The notes beneath the pieces were generated by a model that searched no databases, was not told the DNA's origin, and saw only the letters and a program-made list of their open reading frames with translations. A stretch of DNA of 64,000 bases from Phoenix dactylifera. Its lineage: Eukaryota; Streptophyta; Magnoliopsida; Arecales; Arecaceae. Shown here piece by piece: positions 38,294 through 50,642 of the stretch. Numbering within the stretch: position 1 is the stretch's first letter; every line of letters starts with the position of its first letter. Location: NCBI RefSeq assembly GCF_009389715.1, contig NC_052392.1, forward strand, positions 40,157,668 to 40,221,667, given 5' to 3'. The position numbers were made by a program, and so were the translations under genes.

Positions 38294-41200
38294 ATGAAGG
38301 GATCTGCAGTCGTAAGTGCTTTTGTTGCTTCTGCTCTTTTCTTCTTCTTCTACTTCGTTTTTGTAATTTTTTTTCCCGTTTTTGTCTTGGAGATACGGAA
38401 GGATCTAATGATGTCCAGGTCATCTAGGTTTTGCTACCTTGTGTTTTCATTTCTCATTGGAGTTGATTCAGATTTTCTTTTGTAGTATAGAAGACGAACA
38501 GATTTGTGTTTGTGATCCATTCTAGATTAAAAGAAGGGTTGGTTCACCCCCCCCAAAAAAGGATAGATGGGAAAGGAGATCTGTTCTTCTTCTTCTTCTT
38601 CACAGCCCATCAAAAATCATTTCTTTGATATTGGGAAACGAAGATATCAAGTTTAAGTATCAGCAAAAGCTTTCTAACAAAAAGCTTGCTTTTTTAAAAT
38701 ATCAACTAATTGCTCGACCATAGATCTTAGTATTCTTGCGTTGTGTTTAATCCAAAAAGTTCCACCAGATAGGTATGAAGAGAAGGTTCCATTGTGCTTT
38801 CAATTCTCTCTTGATTCTTCATTACCTCAATTTACTCCGTAAAGATAAAAATGAGCCTAGCCAAACTCCAATTTTGAGTTTGGTTTTGAAGCACTCCAAA
38901 ATGGTTTTAGCAAATAGACATCTGAAAGGTAAGGAAAAAGACTGTTTCAAAAGATTTGCTAAAGACACAACAGCTTGGCCAGGTCAAGATCTCCTGGCTA
39001 GATTGTCAGCAGTGAGGATCTTTCCCTTGACAGTCGGCCAAGCAAAGTCTGGGCCCTCAAGTGTACATACTTCCAAATAGCTGGAAGACCTGCCACCAAG
39101 ACTCCATGATTTATGAACTTGTAGAATGATTAACTGTGAAGAGCATTTAGAAATTACGATGATCAAAACAAACTTCATCAACAGCTAAATTGAGAGGTCA
39201 TAGAGGATGGTTTGTTTACTTCTCTATCATAAATGTTTGGAAACACATCATGTATGAGAACCTTGCCAAGTCACCCATCCTTGTAGAACTTCAATTTTTT
39301 TCCATTGTCTAGAATATAAGATATTCAACATTGAAGCAATCCTTGGCCTTGAACACCCCCTGCTAGAAGGGAAAAGCGTGAGAAAGAAGAGTGCTCAAAC
39401 TCAAAGGTGGTCTTCTTCTTCTTCTTCTTCTTCTTCTATGATTTATCTGTTTGATTACCTTGTCCATATCTGACCACCTTCACCAAAGAATTTCTGCCAT
39501 CACTTCCCTAGCAGGTTCTTTGGATTTTTCCCTAGTGCTTTTGACTCGTACGAACTTCCAACCTAACAAATATACCTGCTACTGATTGGACCTGAGCCTT
39601 TCTAAAGAAAGCCCCTTCTGATTTTATCAACCCTATTAGCTACCCTGCTAGGCATCTAGAAGGAAGATAAATAAAAGACTGCAGTGTTGGATAAAACAGA
39701 ATTTACTAATGTAAGTCTGCCATCAATGGCTGATGGATGCTCTTCAGTTTCAACACCCCCTATATATCGCTCTCATTCCTTGACCCAAGCAGCAACAATG
39801 TGATACACGAGGGGCTTCAGATCTGAAAAGTGCCCCTCAGGATCTTCCATGCTTTTGGAAGTTGCGGTTGCCATATTGGCAACCTAAACCCTTTCGCAAA
39901 TGGAATGCGTTATCCCGATTTTTTGGGATTGTGCGCTCCGTACCTGGCCATACAAAGTACGAACATGCCCTTAAGATTGCCCACCTGCTCCGGATCAGCT
40001 CCAAAAAACATGATTGTATCATTTGTGAATAATACTGTCATTTTCTGCTAGGCCCAGCCTCTAGCCTTTACTCTTTGCTAGCTCAAATATTCATTTAGGT
40101 CATAAATTCCAAGGAGAAAATGGGTTAGTTGGTCACCTTTACGGAGACCTCTTCCACATTTAATCCAATCACGTGTTTGTACATTTATAGTCGAAAGCAA
40201 GAGATTCTGCATATTTAATATATTATAAAAAATGCATCGCATCGTGGGTTGATATTCAACCTACAACATATCCATATTCATGCCACACAAAGTTTGGTAG
40301 GATTTATCCTTTTGTTTCTTTTTCCAGACATATTTACATGTCAAAAAAGAGGAGTGAGGTGTTTACCAATTTATATCATCCCCCCACGTCGCGACAAAAA
40401 AATTGTAGTAATTCTACACCAACAACCCCTCTTTGCTCCCATATCTTTATGTCAAATATGATCTCTAATTTATCTGGAGAGAGCAATTTGTTTCCATTTT
40501 CATTATCTAATTCCCATTCTCCTTATTCCTGTATCTTTACTTAATTTATGTCCTTAATTTACTTGAAGACTACTATTACTTTCCCAATCAGTTATCTCAT
40601 TCCCATTTTTTTTACATTGGAGGCAGGGCCTTGGTGCAATGTGAATTGGGTCTCATAGGTTTGAAACTTAGAAACTGCTTCTCCACACGTAGGGGTAAGG
40701 CTGCGTACGTCTGACCCTCCCTAGACCCTAGTGGTGGGAGCCATGTGCACCGGGACGCCCGCTTTATTCTCATTTTTTTATATTCTTTCCTTATCCAAGC
40801 AATTGAGACTCTCACTCATTTGTTTAGTCACTCTAAAGTGGGTTGGAAGAACATTATTATGATGCAACAGCTCTTTAAAAACAAATCATTGATAGGGGAA
40901 AGGAGATCTAGATTGAGAAGGAACCTTTTTTTATAGTAGCAATCTTTTTAGGGAGTATATTTGATGTAAGACCATATCATTTTCTGTTTTATATCTTTCT
41001 AATATTTCATTCCCATTTTACATAGTCTTTCCTTAAATAACCAACTGAGACTCCCACTCTTGTGCTTGGTCTCTCTCAAGAGGGGTCTCTAGATGAACTA
41101 ATTATTAATTAGAGATAGGAGATCTATATTGAGCAAAACTTCTTTTTTTTTTTTGGGGGGGGGGGGTTACCTTTTCAGAGAGTATAATTGATGTAAGATC

Positions 41201-44200
41201 ATATTCGCAACTCAATAACTTTATCAACAACGAATATCTTATGGATGAGATATTTAGACTTTGGCAGAACCTTTTTCGGAAACTTAATTTGGCATCATGC
41301 TAATCTTATTAAAACCTCTTTCATATTATGAACTAAATGAGATTTTAAACAGGAAGAAGAATGAAGAAAGTTTTTTTAGTTCAACATTGCAGAGGTGCTT
41401 TTCTTCAAAAAGAATTAGTTTAGGAGTTTAAAATGCTATACATTTTTTAAAGAAACATTCTTTTTCTATAAAAAATTATATGCAACTTATATTATTACTG
41501 ACTAATTTTTAATCAAAATGCTGCTGATTAATTGTTAACACTAATTCTTCTAAAAGAATTCATGTTTTGGAAAGCTTATAATGTCAGAGCTCATTCTTTT
41601 ACGTACAGATGGAAAGTTTTTTTTGCTGGCTAGGCCTTTTTATTACTTATATTTTAATACTATCAGATCATTGTTTTTAAGAACCTTAAGGTTTTTAGTA
41701 TTGATCCAGTTTAAATCTTCATTCAGTTGTTGGAAGTTCTATTGCTTCTTGCATCAATCAGCAATTTCCCATGGGCAGCTGCAGACAACCTCAGTTGCAT
41801 GCCAACGAGATCAAAAGTATATCGACCACACAGAGTCACAGTAACTGAGTTTGGAGCTGTTGGAGATGGAGTGACGCTTAACACTAAAGCATTTCAAAAT
41901 GCCATCTTTTATCTACAGTCATTTGCTGATAAGGGTGGGGCGCAGCTCTTTGTACCAGCAGGAAGGTGGTTGACAGGAAGTTTTAATCTTATCAGCCACC
42001 TCACATTGTGCTTAGACAAGGATGCAGTAATTATTGGATCCACAGTGAGTTAGGAACTTGTTCCAAGTTTAATCTACACTTGTTTTAGTTCCTTATGCTT
42101 AAGCTAAATTTGTAACATGCTGCTTTTTATCTCATTGACATGGTAGTATGGTACTGAATGTGCTTGTTGAATTCAGGAAATTGGTTGTTCAATGCACACC
42201 CTTTCAACAAAATGCAATCAATAGAATAAAATTTTGGCTGTGAAATATATTTTTTAAGTATACTGAATGATGTAAAGATTGTATCCTGCCTATATTCTAA
42301 ATTTCATCACCTGGCATAAGATTTTGCTGAATCAGGAAATCTTATGCAAGCCATTCTCGAGTTTTCTCTATTTATTCTAGGTTTTTAGACATCAATGTTT
42401 TAAGCTACATTTCTAGTGAATTCAGTGGGATATTTATCCTTGACTAATTATGCAAGAAAGGCAATCATATGGTTATGCCCATAAGAAATACGCAACTGGA
42501 AATGTTGGTTTCATTTGATGTTGTTAGAAAAACCTGGTCAACTAATACAAAGGGGAAGCTTGCCAGGCCAATTGATTTTAGTAGAGTAGGATAATGAACC
42601 CCTGGTTGGGATCAAACAGTGTAAAGTGAAATTTATTGTGCACGACTTCAAAACTTTAGCCATCTCTATAGGGAAACGAGTGATCCCGAATCATTTGAAA
42701 AGGAGGGTAAGTCAACATTTTAGAAGAGCGAAGATTCCCTTCTCTCCCTTCTTCTCCCTTGAGTAGGAAAACCATGTTGTTTGTAGATCTTAGCTAATTC
42801 TTCAAGGTTTTATCTGGAACCTTAATGCTGAGAATTATGTCTAGATCATTTAGATGATCCTTTTAGCATGAGCTGAACTTACAAGTCTCTTTATCCTATA
42901 GATAAAGACTCCATCTCGAGAGAAAGGCATGAGAGGACTTGAATTTGAATGGATAGAGAAGACTCTCTTTAATCCAGAAGTTGAGATCTTATGTCCCTAG
43001 GGTAACGAAGCATTCATCTTTTCAAGGTCGACATCTCTCTGCTACATCCCCAACTAGTGAGCATATGGTTCTAAATGAAATAAACCAAAAACTGTACCCC
43101 CACCCCTCCCCGACAAAAAAAAAAAAAAAAAGGAAAGAAAACTTGTTTTTGTAAGGGCTACAGTCTACATACCTCTGAAGAGGAAGCTTCATAGTCTTTG
43201 CCCCTCTGGTCCAAGGTCAAAACTGTTATCTTTGCAAGATCAATTGTCTAGCAATATTTGTGGCTAAAGGTTCTGTTGGGTGACGAGGAGAGGCTTTAGT
43301 GAAACTTTACTATCAACAGTACTCAATATCACAATTTGACCTTTGTAGTTCAGGAAACTTGCAAAGATTAGTGGCTTTTTAAAAACTGGAATAATTTAAT
43401 CATAAATCTTATTATCAAAGATTCTATTCTTAGCTTTGTGATATATTTTCTTATTAAAATATAACTGAGAGTCTTTTTAAATTATAAAATTTAAATAGCA
43501 CGTAGCATTCATTTTTTATTTTTTTCCTACCTTTTTTTTATTGTCAATTTACTAAGCCAGAAGTTTTTTCTTTGTTTTTCAGGATTCATCAAGCTGGCCA
43601 GTTATCGATCCATTGCCTTCATATGGTAGAGGTAGAGAGCTACCTGGTGGGAGGCATAAAAGCCTCATTCATGGTTCAAATCTGTCAGATGTGATAATAA
43701 CTGGTTCGTTGATTCTAACCAGACTAAACTTGGAGATACTTTAGTCATTGTTGCTGTAGATTCTTTTGGGAAATGCATCCAATTCAGGAAACTATAACAA
43801 TTTAGTTTCTCTGCTTTCTCTTTAAATATTCTAAACTGACAAAATAACTACTGCAACTTAGTTTCTCTGTTTTCTCTTTAAATATTCTAAACTAACAAAG
43901 AACTTACTGCAATTTAGTTTCTCCATGTTGTCCTAAATGGTATCACATGTTTTCATCTAAATTTTTTGGTGCATGACATAGACTGTGGTTTCCTGGTTTC
44001 TCTGGTTTTCACATAACTACTCACCAATTGTTTCCCACACCTATTTCATGGATGCTAGGACAAACAATTTCTGTACCAACAAGGTTTGTAAATTGTAATG
44101 TTGACTTGTCAATTTAAGAAGCACCCAGTTATGGAATAGTTTGTTCCAATTTAGTTTTTCTTGAAATTTTCTTTCTTTATTTTTCATATATTCTTTTTTA

Positions 44201-47200
44201 GTTGTGTCTGCTCTAGATCATTTTAAGATGGACTTTTTCATATTAATTCACTCTTTCTGATTTCAATAACTGTTTCTCCAGGCGACAATGGAACTATTGA
44301 TGGCCAAGGCAGCGTTTGGTGGGATTGGTTCCATAATATGACGCTGAACTTTACTCGCCCACATTTGGTTGAGCTCATGTATTCAACCAAGGTGGTTATC
44401 TCAAATCTGACATTCATTAATTCCCCATTTTGGGCCATTCATCCTGTATATTGCAGGTTAGTTCCATCAAGAATTAGCTGCTGCCTCTATTTACGTCTAT
44501 TACTTGATAGACAAATGGAATTTTGTATGCTTGGGAAAATTTGAGACTCTTTTGCTGGATGAACAGCGATGTCCTTGTCGAGAAAGTCACAATTCTCGCT
44601 CCTCCTGATTCACCAAACACAGATGGAATTGATCCAGGTAATCCTCACTATTTAGAAGCTTGAACAATTAATTGATGTTTTTAATTTTTCTTTTAAAAAT
44701 TACAGTAATTTATTGTTAATAAGGAAGGACATGCAAGTATTGCTTATTGTGCATTTTTGTGGATACAAGATCTCCAGAATTTTCTTCCAAATCCCAGGTT
44801 ATATTCCAAATTGATGTGAGAGAGAACCAGCGGATCTTCTAAATACCCAATGAGTGGATACCAAATTAGTATAAGTTTTGTCCCTGCCAGCTATCTGATA
44901 AATGAGTCTTGATCTTCTGCTTGTGGCAGTGCAAATTCTTCATTCTGCAGTGTGCTGAACACTAAGATTCCAAAAGACTTAGGCCTTGGATAAGAACCAA
45001 TAGCCCAAGATTCATAGAACCCCGAGTAGATGGCATGAAGCTGTTTTTTTTTGTTTGGGTAATTATGGTATGAAGTTGTTCAATTATGCTCTTCATGCAT
45101 GGAAGGAAAAGAAGTATTTAAAATATCATAATCTAACCAAAAATTGCTGAAAAGATAAGCTGAACATGATTGATCAAATGATATGTATATGCATGGAAAA
45201 TATCATTATCATAATTATTCTGGAAGTATGATTCAGGCATAGATCCTTGCATTCATATGAATAGTAGCAAGTCCATTGAATAAATGAACCATCAAATATG
45301 TTAGTAATAGATTACAGATTTTTCAGTCTCATATAATGCTCTAGTAGTATCATTCTAGAATATTAATTATGCTTCATTAGAGAAATTGAATACTAACATG
45401 TATTATGGAGTTATGTAGACTTCTTCAGCCAACATAATAAGATAAAGAATGGAAGTGTCAGAAATATTTTTCTATTTTGATTCCTTTCAAGTTCTGTCTA
45501 ATGAGAAAGGGATGGGGTTGGGTGGTGTTTGGGGCATTCCAAATGTGGTGTTGGCAATATGTCTCAACTTTTGCATCATGATGGTGGTTCCGGTGGATCA
45601 AAATCTGGCATTAACCATTAATCCAATACTTTCAGATTATTTTGAGGGGCTCTTATGTTCCTTGTTTTCCAAAGGTCCCCCAAATAATGTACAAATTCAG
45701 ATTCATTCTTATGAAGAGTTAGGCCTTGTGCTTGCAGTGGTGACACCAAATCTTTGACAATGGGCTTTTGATGCCATTCGTGAGAGGCCGCCCACTATAC
45801 TCTCGCTTCGAGCCTTTATTCGCAGGAGGATGGCTTGAGACCAAGATCCCACCCCCAAAGGCCGATATCACGTAACCAAAAACCAACTGCCGGTTAGAAT
45901 AGCTATAAGCTAACGCCCGAGATTGAGCATTATACTGAATATTCCTAATTTTTTCCCTATCCGTCAAATTTTCCATTAAGTTTCTTCTCAAGGTCGCCGT
46001 TCATGGAAAAGCTTAAGCCACGTGCAAAATGTAGGTATTCCATACCCTTATTACTGCAAGTTGGATAAGGAAAATAAGCTATTGTACAATTCCAATGTGC
46101 AAAAGGTACTCTTATGGCTTATGTTTAGTCTCACATCCGTTGTGCGCTAGAAAGATCTTGGGTACTTATACAAGACTAAAGAACCCAAATAATATTGTTC
46201 AACTAGATTTTAGGTAAGGTCATGGTTCATTATAAATGATATTAGAGCACAAGCCCACTTGATTACCTTGTGGATTAGGAAGTACTACAACATGGGTGCA
46301 TTTGGTGAGGTCATGGACCATGTGGACTCAAAAACACTATAGCATGGGCCTATGTGGTGCTGACCATAGGCTAATCGTGGTATTTGTGATTAGATTTAGT
46401 TAGATTGACCTTTAACCAAGCAAGGTCGCTAGGGCTTAAAGGGAGAGTATGTGAGAGCCTGCTTGTGTTTAGTCTCATATTGGTTATGCCCTAGGGAGAT
46501 TTTAGGTACTTATACAGGGCCAAAAAATTCAAAAATACGTTCTAGCTAGCTTTTTAGGTGAATAACTAAAATTTGTAATCGAACAACTTTTGTCATTTCT
46601 TAATAATGGAGATCTTATCTTGTTCTAAAATGATAATTATCTTTCCAGTATTGTTAAGTTTTGTTCAATGACTTCAATTTGTACGCCTTGCACATTCTAT
46701 GGGCTCATGCCCTAGGGAATGTTTAGCCATCACATAGCCAGCTCGAGCAATGTTTGGGGCGTCACAATCTCCTTTCTTCAAAGTCCACATCCTCAATATT
46801 TAGTGTATGGCCAGATACTTGTTAGGGTATGATAAACTCAAGACTGCATATATGGATTCTACACAGTGTTTCCAGCTCCAAAATCTGTATCTGATACATA
46901 TCCGAGCTGGATATATATTGGATACTTTGATACTTATGAAGTTCTTTGGTAGTTGCTTTTAAAGATTGGAAGAATGTTGAACTTTTCTAACAATGAGTGA
47001 GTTGAACTCTTCCAACATTGAGTTCAATCCTGTAATTTGATATTAGGAGTGAGTACTTGTTCTTTCTTAAAATTTAAGGATGTAGGTATTGAAATAACTT
47101 TGCAAAATGTTATTTTGCTGCTGTCCTTAAGTTAATTGGGAAATTTGAATGAGAAATATGTATATTGAAAGATCTGAAAAACAATCTCTTTTTAACATTT

Positions 47201-50200
47201 TTTCTAATATTTAAATAAATAATGTTTAAAGGTAGAAATGTGTAATTTAGTTAAACTTATATGCATATACCTTTTTCTCTCTTGCTGAGTCAGACACTGG
47301 ATAAGTGTCTGAATCCAATTCTCGTATCCGTGACCATGCAACACAGATGCTACATGAATAAAGACTGCAATAAGTTCATAAAATTTGTAGGTTGAATTAT
47401 GTGGATTAAGCATGGACTTTAGATGTAGGCATGCTGAATTGCAAAGTAATGCTCCTTGGGTAGTCAAAAACAATAGGATATCATCTTACATTATGATTGA
47501 GGGCCATGGAATAAAACCTTTTAGTAAGTTCAGCTGTGGACATCTAAACGAAATGGGATGGGTTATTTGGTAGGATTACTTCTGGATCTTCAAAAAAGCC
47601 GTAGAAATGGAGGCAGGCAATTGGTTGAAAAGATTTTTCTGAGGGTGGAAGTTTTGAAGAGTAAAATTTTTGCTTGGTTGTTTGATCTGGAGGTTATCGT
47701 GATTGCTTTTGTGGACTGGTTTGCTTGTTTGCTTGTTTGCTTTCCTGAGATGTATAAGGGTTTCTACTTCTGGGCCATCTTAGTAATGGGAGAATTCCCA
47801 TGCATGGTGTATGTTCTTACTTCCCACAGTGGAGACTGACATGAGTTCAAGTCAAGCAGCAATGCTGAGGCATGAACTTGTAGTGGCTGAGTGTTGATCG
47901 TGAGTTTCCCCAACCATAGGTTGAAATGGAGATGTCTAAGTCTTAATGAATGTTAGATATATTCTTTACTGAATAAGAGCGGACTGAATGTTCTTTGGGA
48001 GTTTGTGCCCAACTCGAGGCTGAATCTGAGTCATGTGAGGCACAATAAATCCAAGATTTAAAATTTGTCATTGCTCCTTCTGGTTTATGTTCAGTTATTT
48101 CTTTATTTCTTGTTCAGTTTTGAGTTCCTTTTGGCTTAAACAGCGAATTATGACGGAACTGTGGTACCAATTCTGAAGTGGAGAGGCTTTTTGGTTAGAG
48201 AAATTTTTATATTCATTTATAATGGACAACCCTCCTCCCCCTAGGATTATGATGTTACGTTGGTGAATGAAAAGCACAGGAAGAGACTCATTACTGTCCA
48301 ATATGAAATATTTTATATTTGAAGAGGGTAGTTCCCATTTTTTTTGGTTTTGCTAATGAGAAAGATTGTTAAACATTCATGCAATTGCAGGACTGTGATA
48401 TAAACTATAGCTGGGGAAGCTGGAGAAAGGTCTCACTTGTGACTTGTTTCAGTATTTCAAGATATCCATCTCAGCTCTGCCACTCTTTCTTTTTCTCTTC
48501 TTTCATTTTTTCTGAGCAATATGGTGGTAATGTGCCACTATCAGGATTGAAACCCTGGACCTCCCATAAGGACAAGCCCTTAGGAAAGAGGGGTCAACCA
48601 ACAGAGCTAACAGCTATTGGATCTCAGCTCTGGCTTTGCTACTCATTCCAAGACTTCTGGCAAAATTCGATGTGCCGTGCATAGAGGATACAATACAGAT
48701 TGAACAATCATAGTGTCTAAATCTTATGAATGGACTATCTAATATATAATAACAAAATAACATGCAACAGTTACCTGAGAATAAACAGTGATTTGAGAGA
48801 AAAATGTACTGTTGTTTTTCTGTTATTTTCCATTATTTTTCTATTATAACGACCAAAGTTTTCCCATAAACAGAAAATCTACTTGTCAGAAAACTAAAGA
48901 CATAATCAATACATATGACTCATGAGTTTACCTGAGAAATGGGATGGATCCATCTGTAAAAAAAAATAAATAAATAATTTACAGAAACGCCATTTCCCAG
49001 TATCTAAAGGAACCAGTTACTGGTTAATGAATATGAACCATTCTAAAGCACTCAGTGATGCTTGCCTTCTACAATGGACTATTACTGTTACTTTACGTAG
49101 ATTTTCCACAGTAAAACACTTTAGGTACCATAGATGGACCACAATTAATTGTTGATCCTATACACATTGATTTATGCTCCTAGATCTAAGCAATAGCTAA
49201 TTTTCTTTCATAGACTTTTAAAAATGTCTATTTATTTTTATATGATTTTGTTATTTTGTATTATGGCAAGTCTTTTTAATTTGCTCCCTCTAGTTAATAA
49301 AATTTAGTCCTTTATACTGCAAGTAAAAATGGGAGTGTAAGCTTAATCTTTGATTTCCATTTAATACATTTTCCTCTGCTAATAGTGAATAAACATGGTG
49401 AGAAACCTCATCTTCTAATGAAAAATGTAAATTAAGTCATCAATAAAATGATTCTAATTTAGAATCTGTAAAATTATTCTTATTTCTTCTTTTAGAAATA
49501 TCTAACACATGGCCGTTGTTTTAATTTTCCTATCAATACTGACTTTATGCTATTTTATGTAAATCTTTGTGAGTGGAAATATTTTGGTTCCTCCCCTGCT
49601 TATTATGCCTTTGTTCTTAATTATCCATTCTTATGAATATTTCTAGAGATTTGATAGTTGCCTTTGTTGTGCCTGTTGCTGATTGGATCTGAACTTCCAC
49701 TCCTTTAAAAAAAAAATCAACTTGCAAATGTTATAGTTTGGCCAGTGACAGAAGCCTCATTAGTTGCATAAAGCTTTTTTAATCCTTTAATGTCAGCAAA
49801 GGTGAAAAAAAAGAAGTATCTTATAATTTTTATCTTTGGATCTTGATGAATATTCACAATGTTATACGTGAATACTTCAGAAACTTTTATTAATTCCAAC
49901 AAGAAAATGATTGAAAATCTTTGCTTCATGCATCTCAGACTCATCAAACAATGTCTGCATTGAAGAGTGTTACATCAGCACTGGTGATGATCTAATTGCA
50001 GTCAAAAGTGGGTGGGATGAATATGGCATTGCCTTTGCTCATCCAAGCTCCAATATCAGTATCCGCCGCATTACTGGAGAAACAAAATTAGGTGCTGGCA
50101 TTGCCTTTGGAAGCGAGATGTCTGGTGGTGTATCGGAAGTTTGGGCAGAGGACATCCACCTCTTCAACTCAAAGCATGGTATCAGAATAAAAACATCTCC

Positions 50201-50642
50201 AGGGCGAGGTGGCTATATTCAAAATATATACATCTCTGATGTGATCATGAAGAATGTGGACATAGCGATCAGGATCCAGGGTCAATATGGCGAGCATCCA
50301 GATGAGAAGTATGACCCAAATGCACTTCCAGTCATAAACAGGATAACCATCAAAAACGTCACAGGAGGAAATATCAGACTTGCAGGTCTTTTAGAGGGCA
50401 TTCATGGAGATAATTTCAGCAACATTTGCCTATCTAATGTCATCCTCAACGTAACATCCCCCAATCCTTGGAATTGTTCATATGTTGAAGGTTATTCTAA
50501 TATGGTGTCTCCAGAGTCCTGTGAGCCTCTTAAAGAAATACCTGAAGATTCTTCTATTTGTTACCCAGCTAAACATTTGAAACCGCAACGATCCAATGCA
50601 ATTCAGTTGTTTAGTCCCTTCATTAAGTTCATAGCATGGTAA
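38294..50642 (+). CDS. Glycoside hydrolase family 28, polygalacturonase-like
   Basis: This is a secreted pectin-modifying enzyme of GH28 (polygalacturonase superfamily, At3g62110-like clade) acting in the cell wall. Exons: 38294-38311, 41727-42044, 43583-43703, 44282-44456, 44567-44637 and 49939-50642, giving 468 residues. The frame beginning at 41727 has no ATG. The 18-nt exon reading MKGSAV and ending in a perfect gtaagt donor supplies one and completes a signal peptide (hydrophobic LLEVLLLLASI, then AAADN). Conserved motifs: VTVTEFGAVGDG near residue 45, NTDGIDPD at 228-235 (codon 235 split by intron 5), GDD at 250-252 and RIK at 317-319. The classical GHG motif is replaced by GAGIAFGSE (286-294), as I recall for this plant clade. 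The last exon carries several N-glycosylation sequons. Introns 1 and 5 are 3.4 and 5.3 kb and hold repeats. The first exon is inferred; the other five are firm. Confidence 0.93.
39413..39437. repeat. (TTC)n microsatellite
   Basis: About eight CTT/TTC units inside GH28 intron 1. A shorter run of the same unit lies at about 38586-38601. Confidence 0.85.
40619..40766 (+). mobile_element. Au-type SINE in GH28 intron 1
   Basis: This closely follows the plant Au-SINE layout: GGGCCTTGGTGCAAT at the head, a box B-like GGTTTGAAAC, then GGGTAAGGCTGCGTACGT, GACCCTCCCTAGACCC, GTGGGAGCCATGTGCACCGGG and a T-rich tail. At about 147 bp it is somewhat shorter than the usual Au length of about 180 bp. Imperfect CTCATT...TTTTTTT sequence on both sides is probably the target site duplication. 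Confidence 0.85.
40780..41205. repeat. Degenerate duplication in GH28 intron 1
   Basis: Two diverged units, about 40780-40985 and 41017-41205. Both contain GAGACTC(T/C)CACTC, then GGAGATCTA(G/T)ATTGAG, a T-rich run, GAGTATA(T/A)TTGATGTAAGA(C/T)CATAT. An Au-SINE lies just left of the first unit. The family is not recognised. Confidence 0.65.
43797..43924. repeat. 58-bp tandem duplication in GH28 intron 3
   Basis: A unit containing TTAGTTTCTCTG and CTCTTTAAATATTCTAAACT occurs twice, at about 43797-43856 and 43857-43911, followed by the start of a third. It has no coding meaning. Confidence 0.8.
45774..46005 (-). other. Unassigned open segment in GH28 intron 5
   Basis: Balanced base composition, unlike the AT-rich intron around it, with an open frame of about 90 codons on the minus strand (45719-45991). 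The frame matches no family I know. It may be an insert from elsewhere, such as organelle DNA or a decayed element. Confidence 0.3.
46100..46570. mobile_element. Dispersed-repeat/LTR-like fragments, two copies
   Basis: Two similar phrases lie at about 46120-46215 and 46455-46560: GTTTAGTCTCACAT then CGCTAG or CCCTAGG, then GGTACTTATACA followed by an AAAGAA/AAAAAAT run. Similar words occur at 1435-1490. This wording is common in ends of plant LTR elements and their solo fragments. It is a fossil and the boundaries are not defined. Confidence 0.4.
48515..48625 (-). mobile_element. tRNA-derived SINE-like element in GH28 intron 5
   Basis: On the minus strand a box A (TTAGCTCTGTTGGTTGA, about 48611-48593) is followed after about 35 bases by a box B (CAGGGTTTCAATCCTG, 48557-48542), the spacing of a tRNA gene. 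No complete cloverleaf forms, so this is a tRNA-derived retroposon or a decayed tRNA copy rather than a working tRNA. Confidence 0.5.

Larger units (their letters stand above)
44638..49938 (+). other. 5.3-kb intron 5 of the GH28 gene
   Basis: It separates the codons for Pro and Ser in the NTDGIDPDSS motif. It contains repeat fragments and an unassigned segment listed separately. No nested gene could be supported. Confidence 0.6.
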
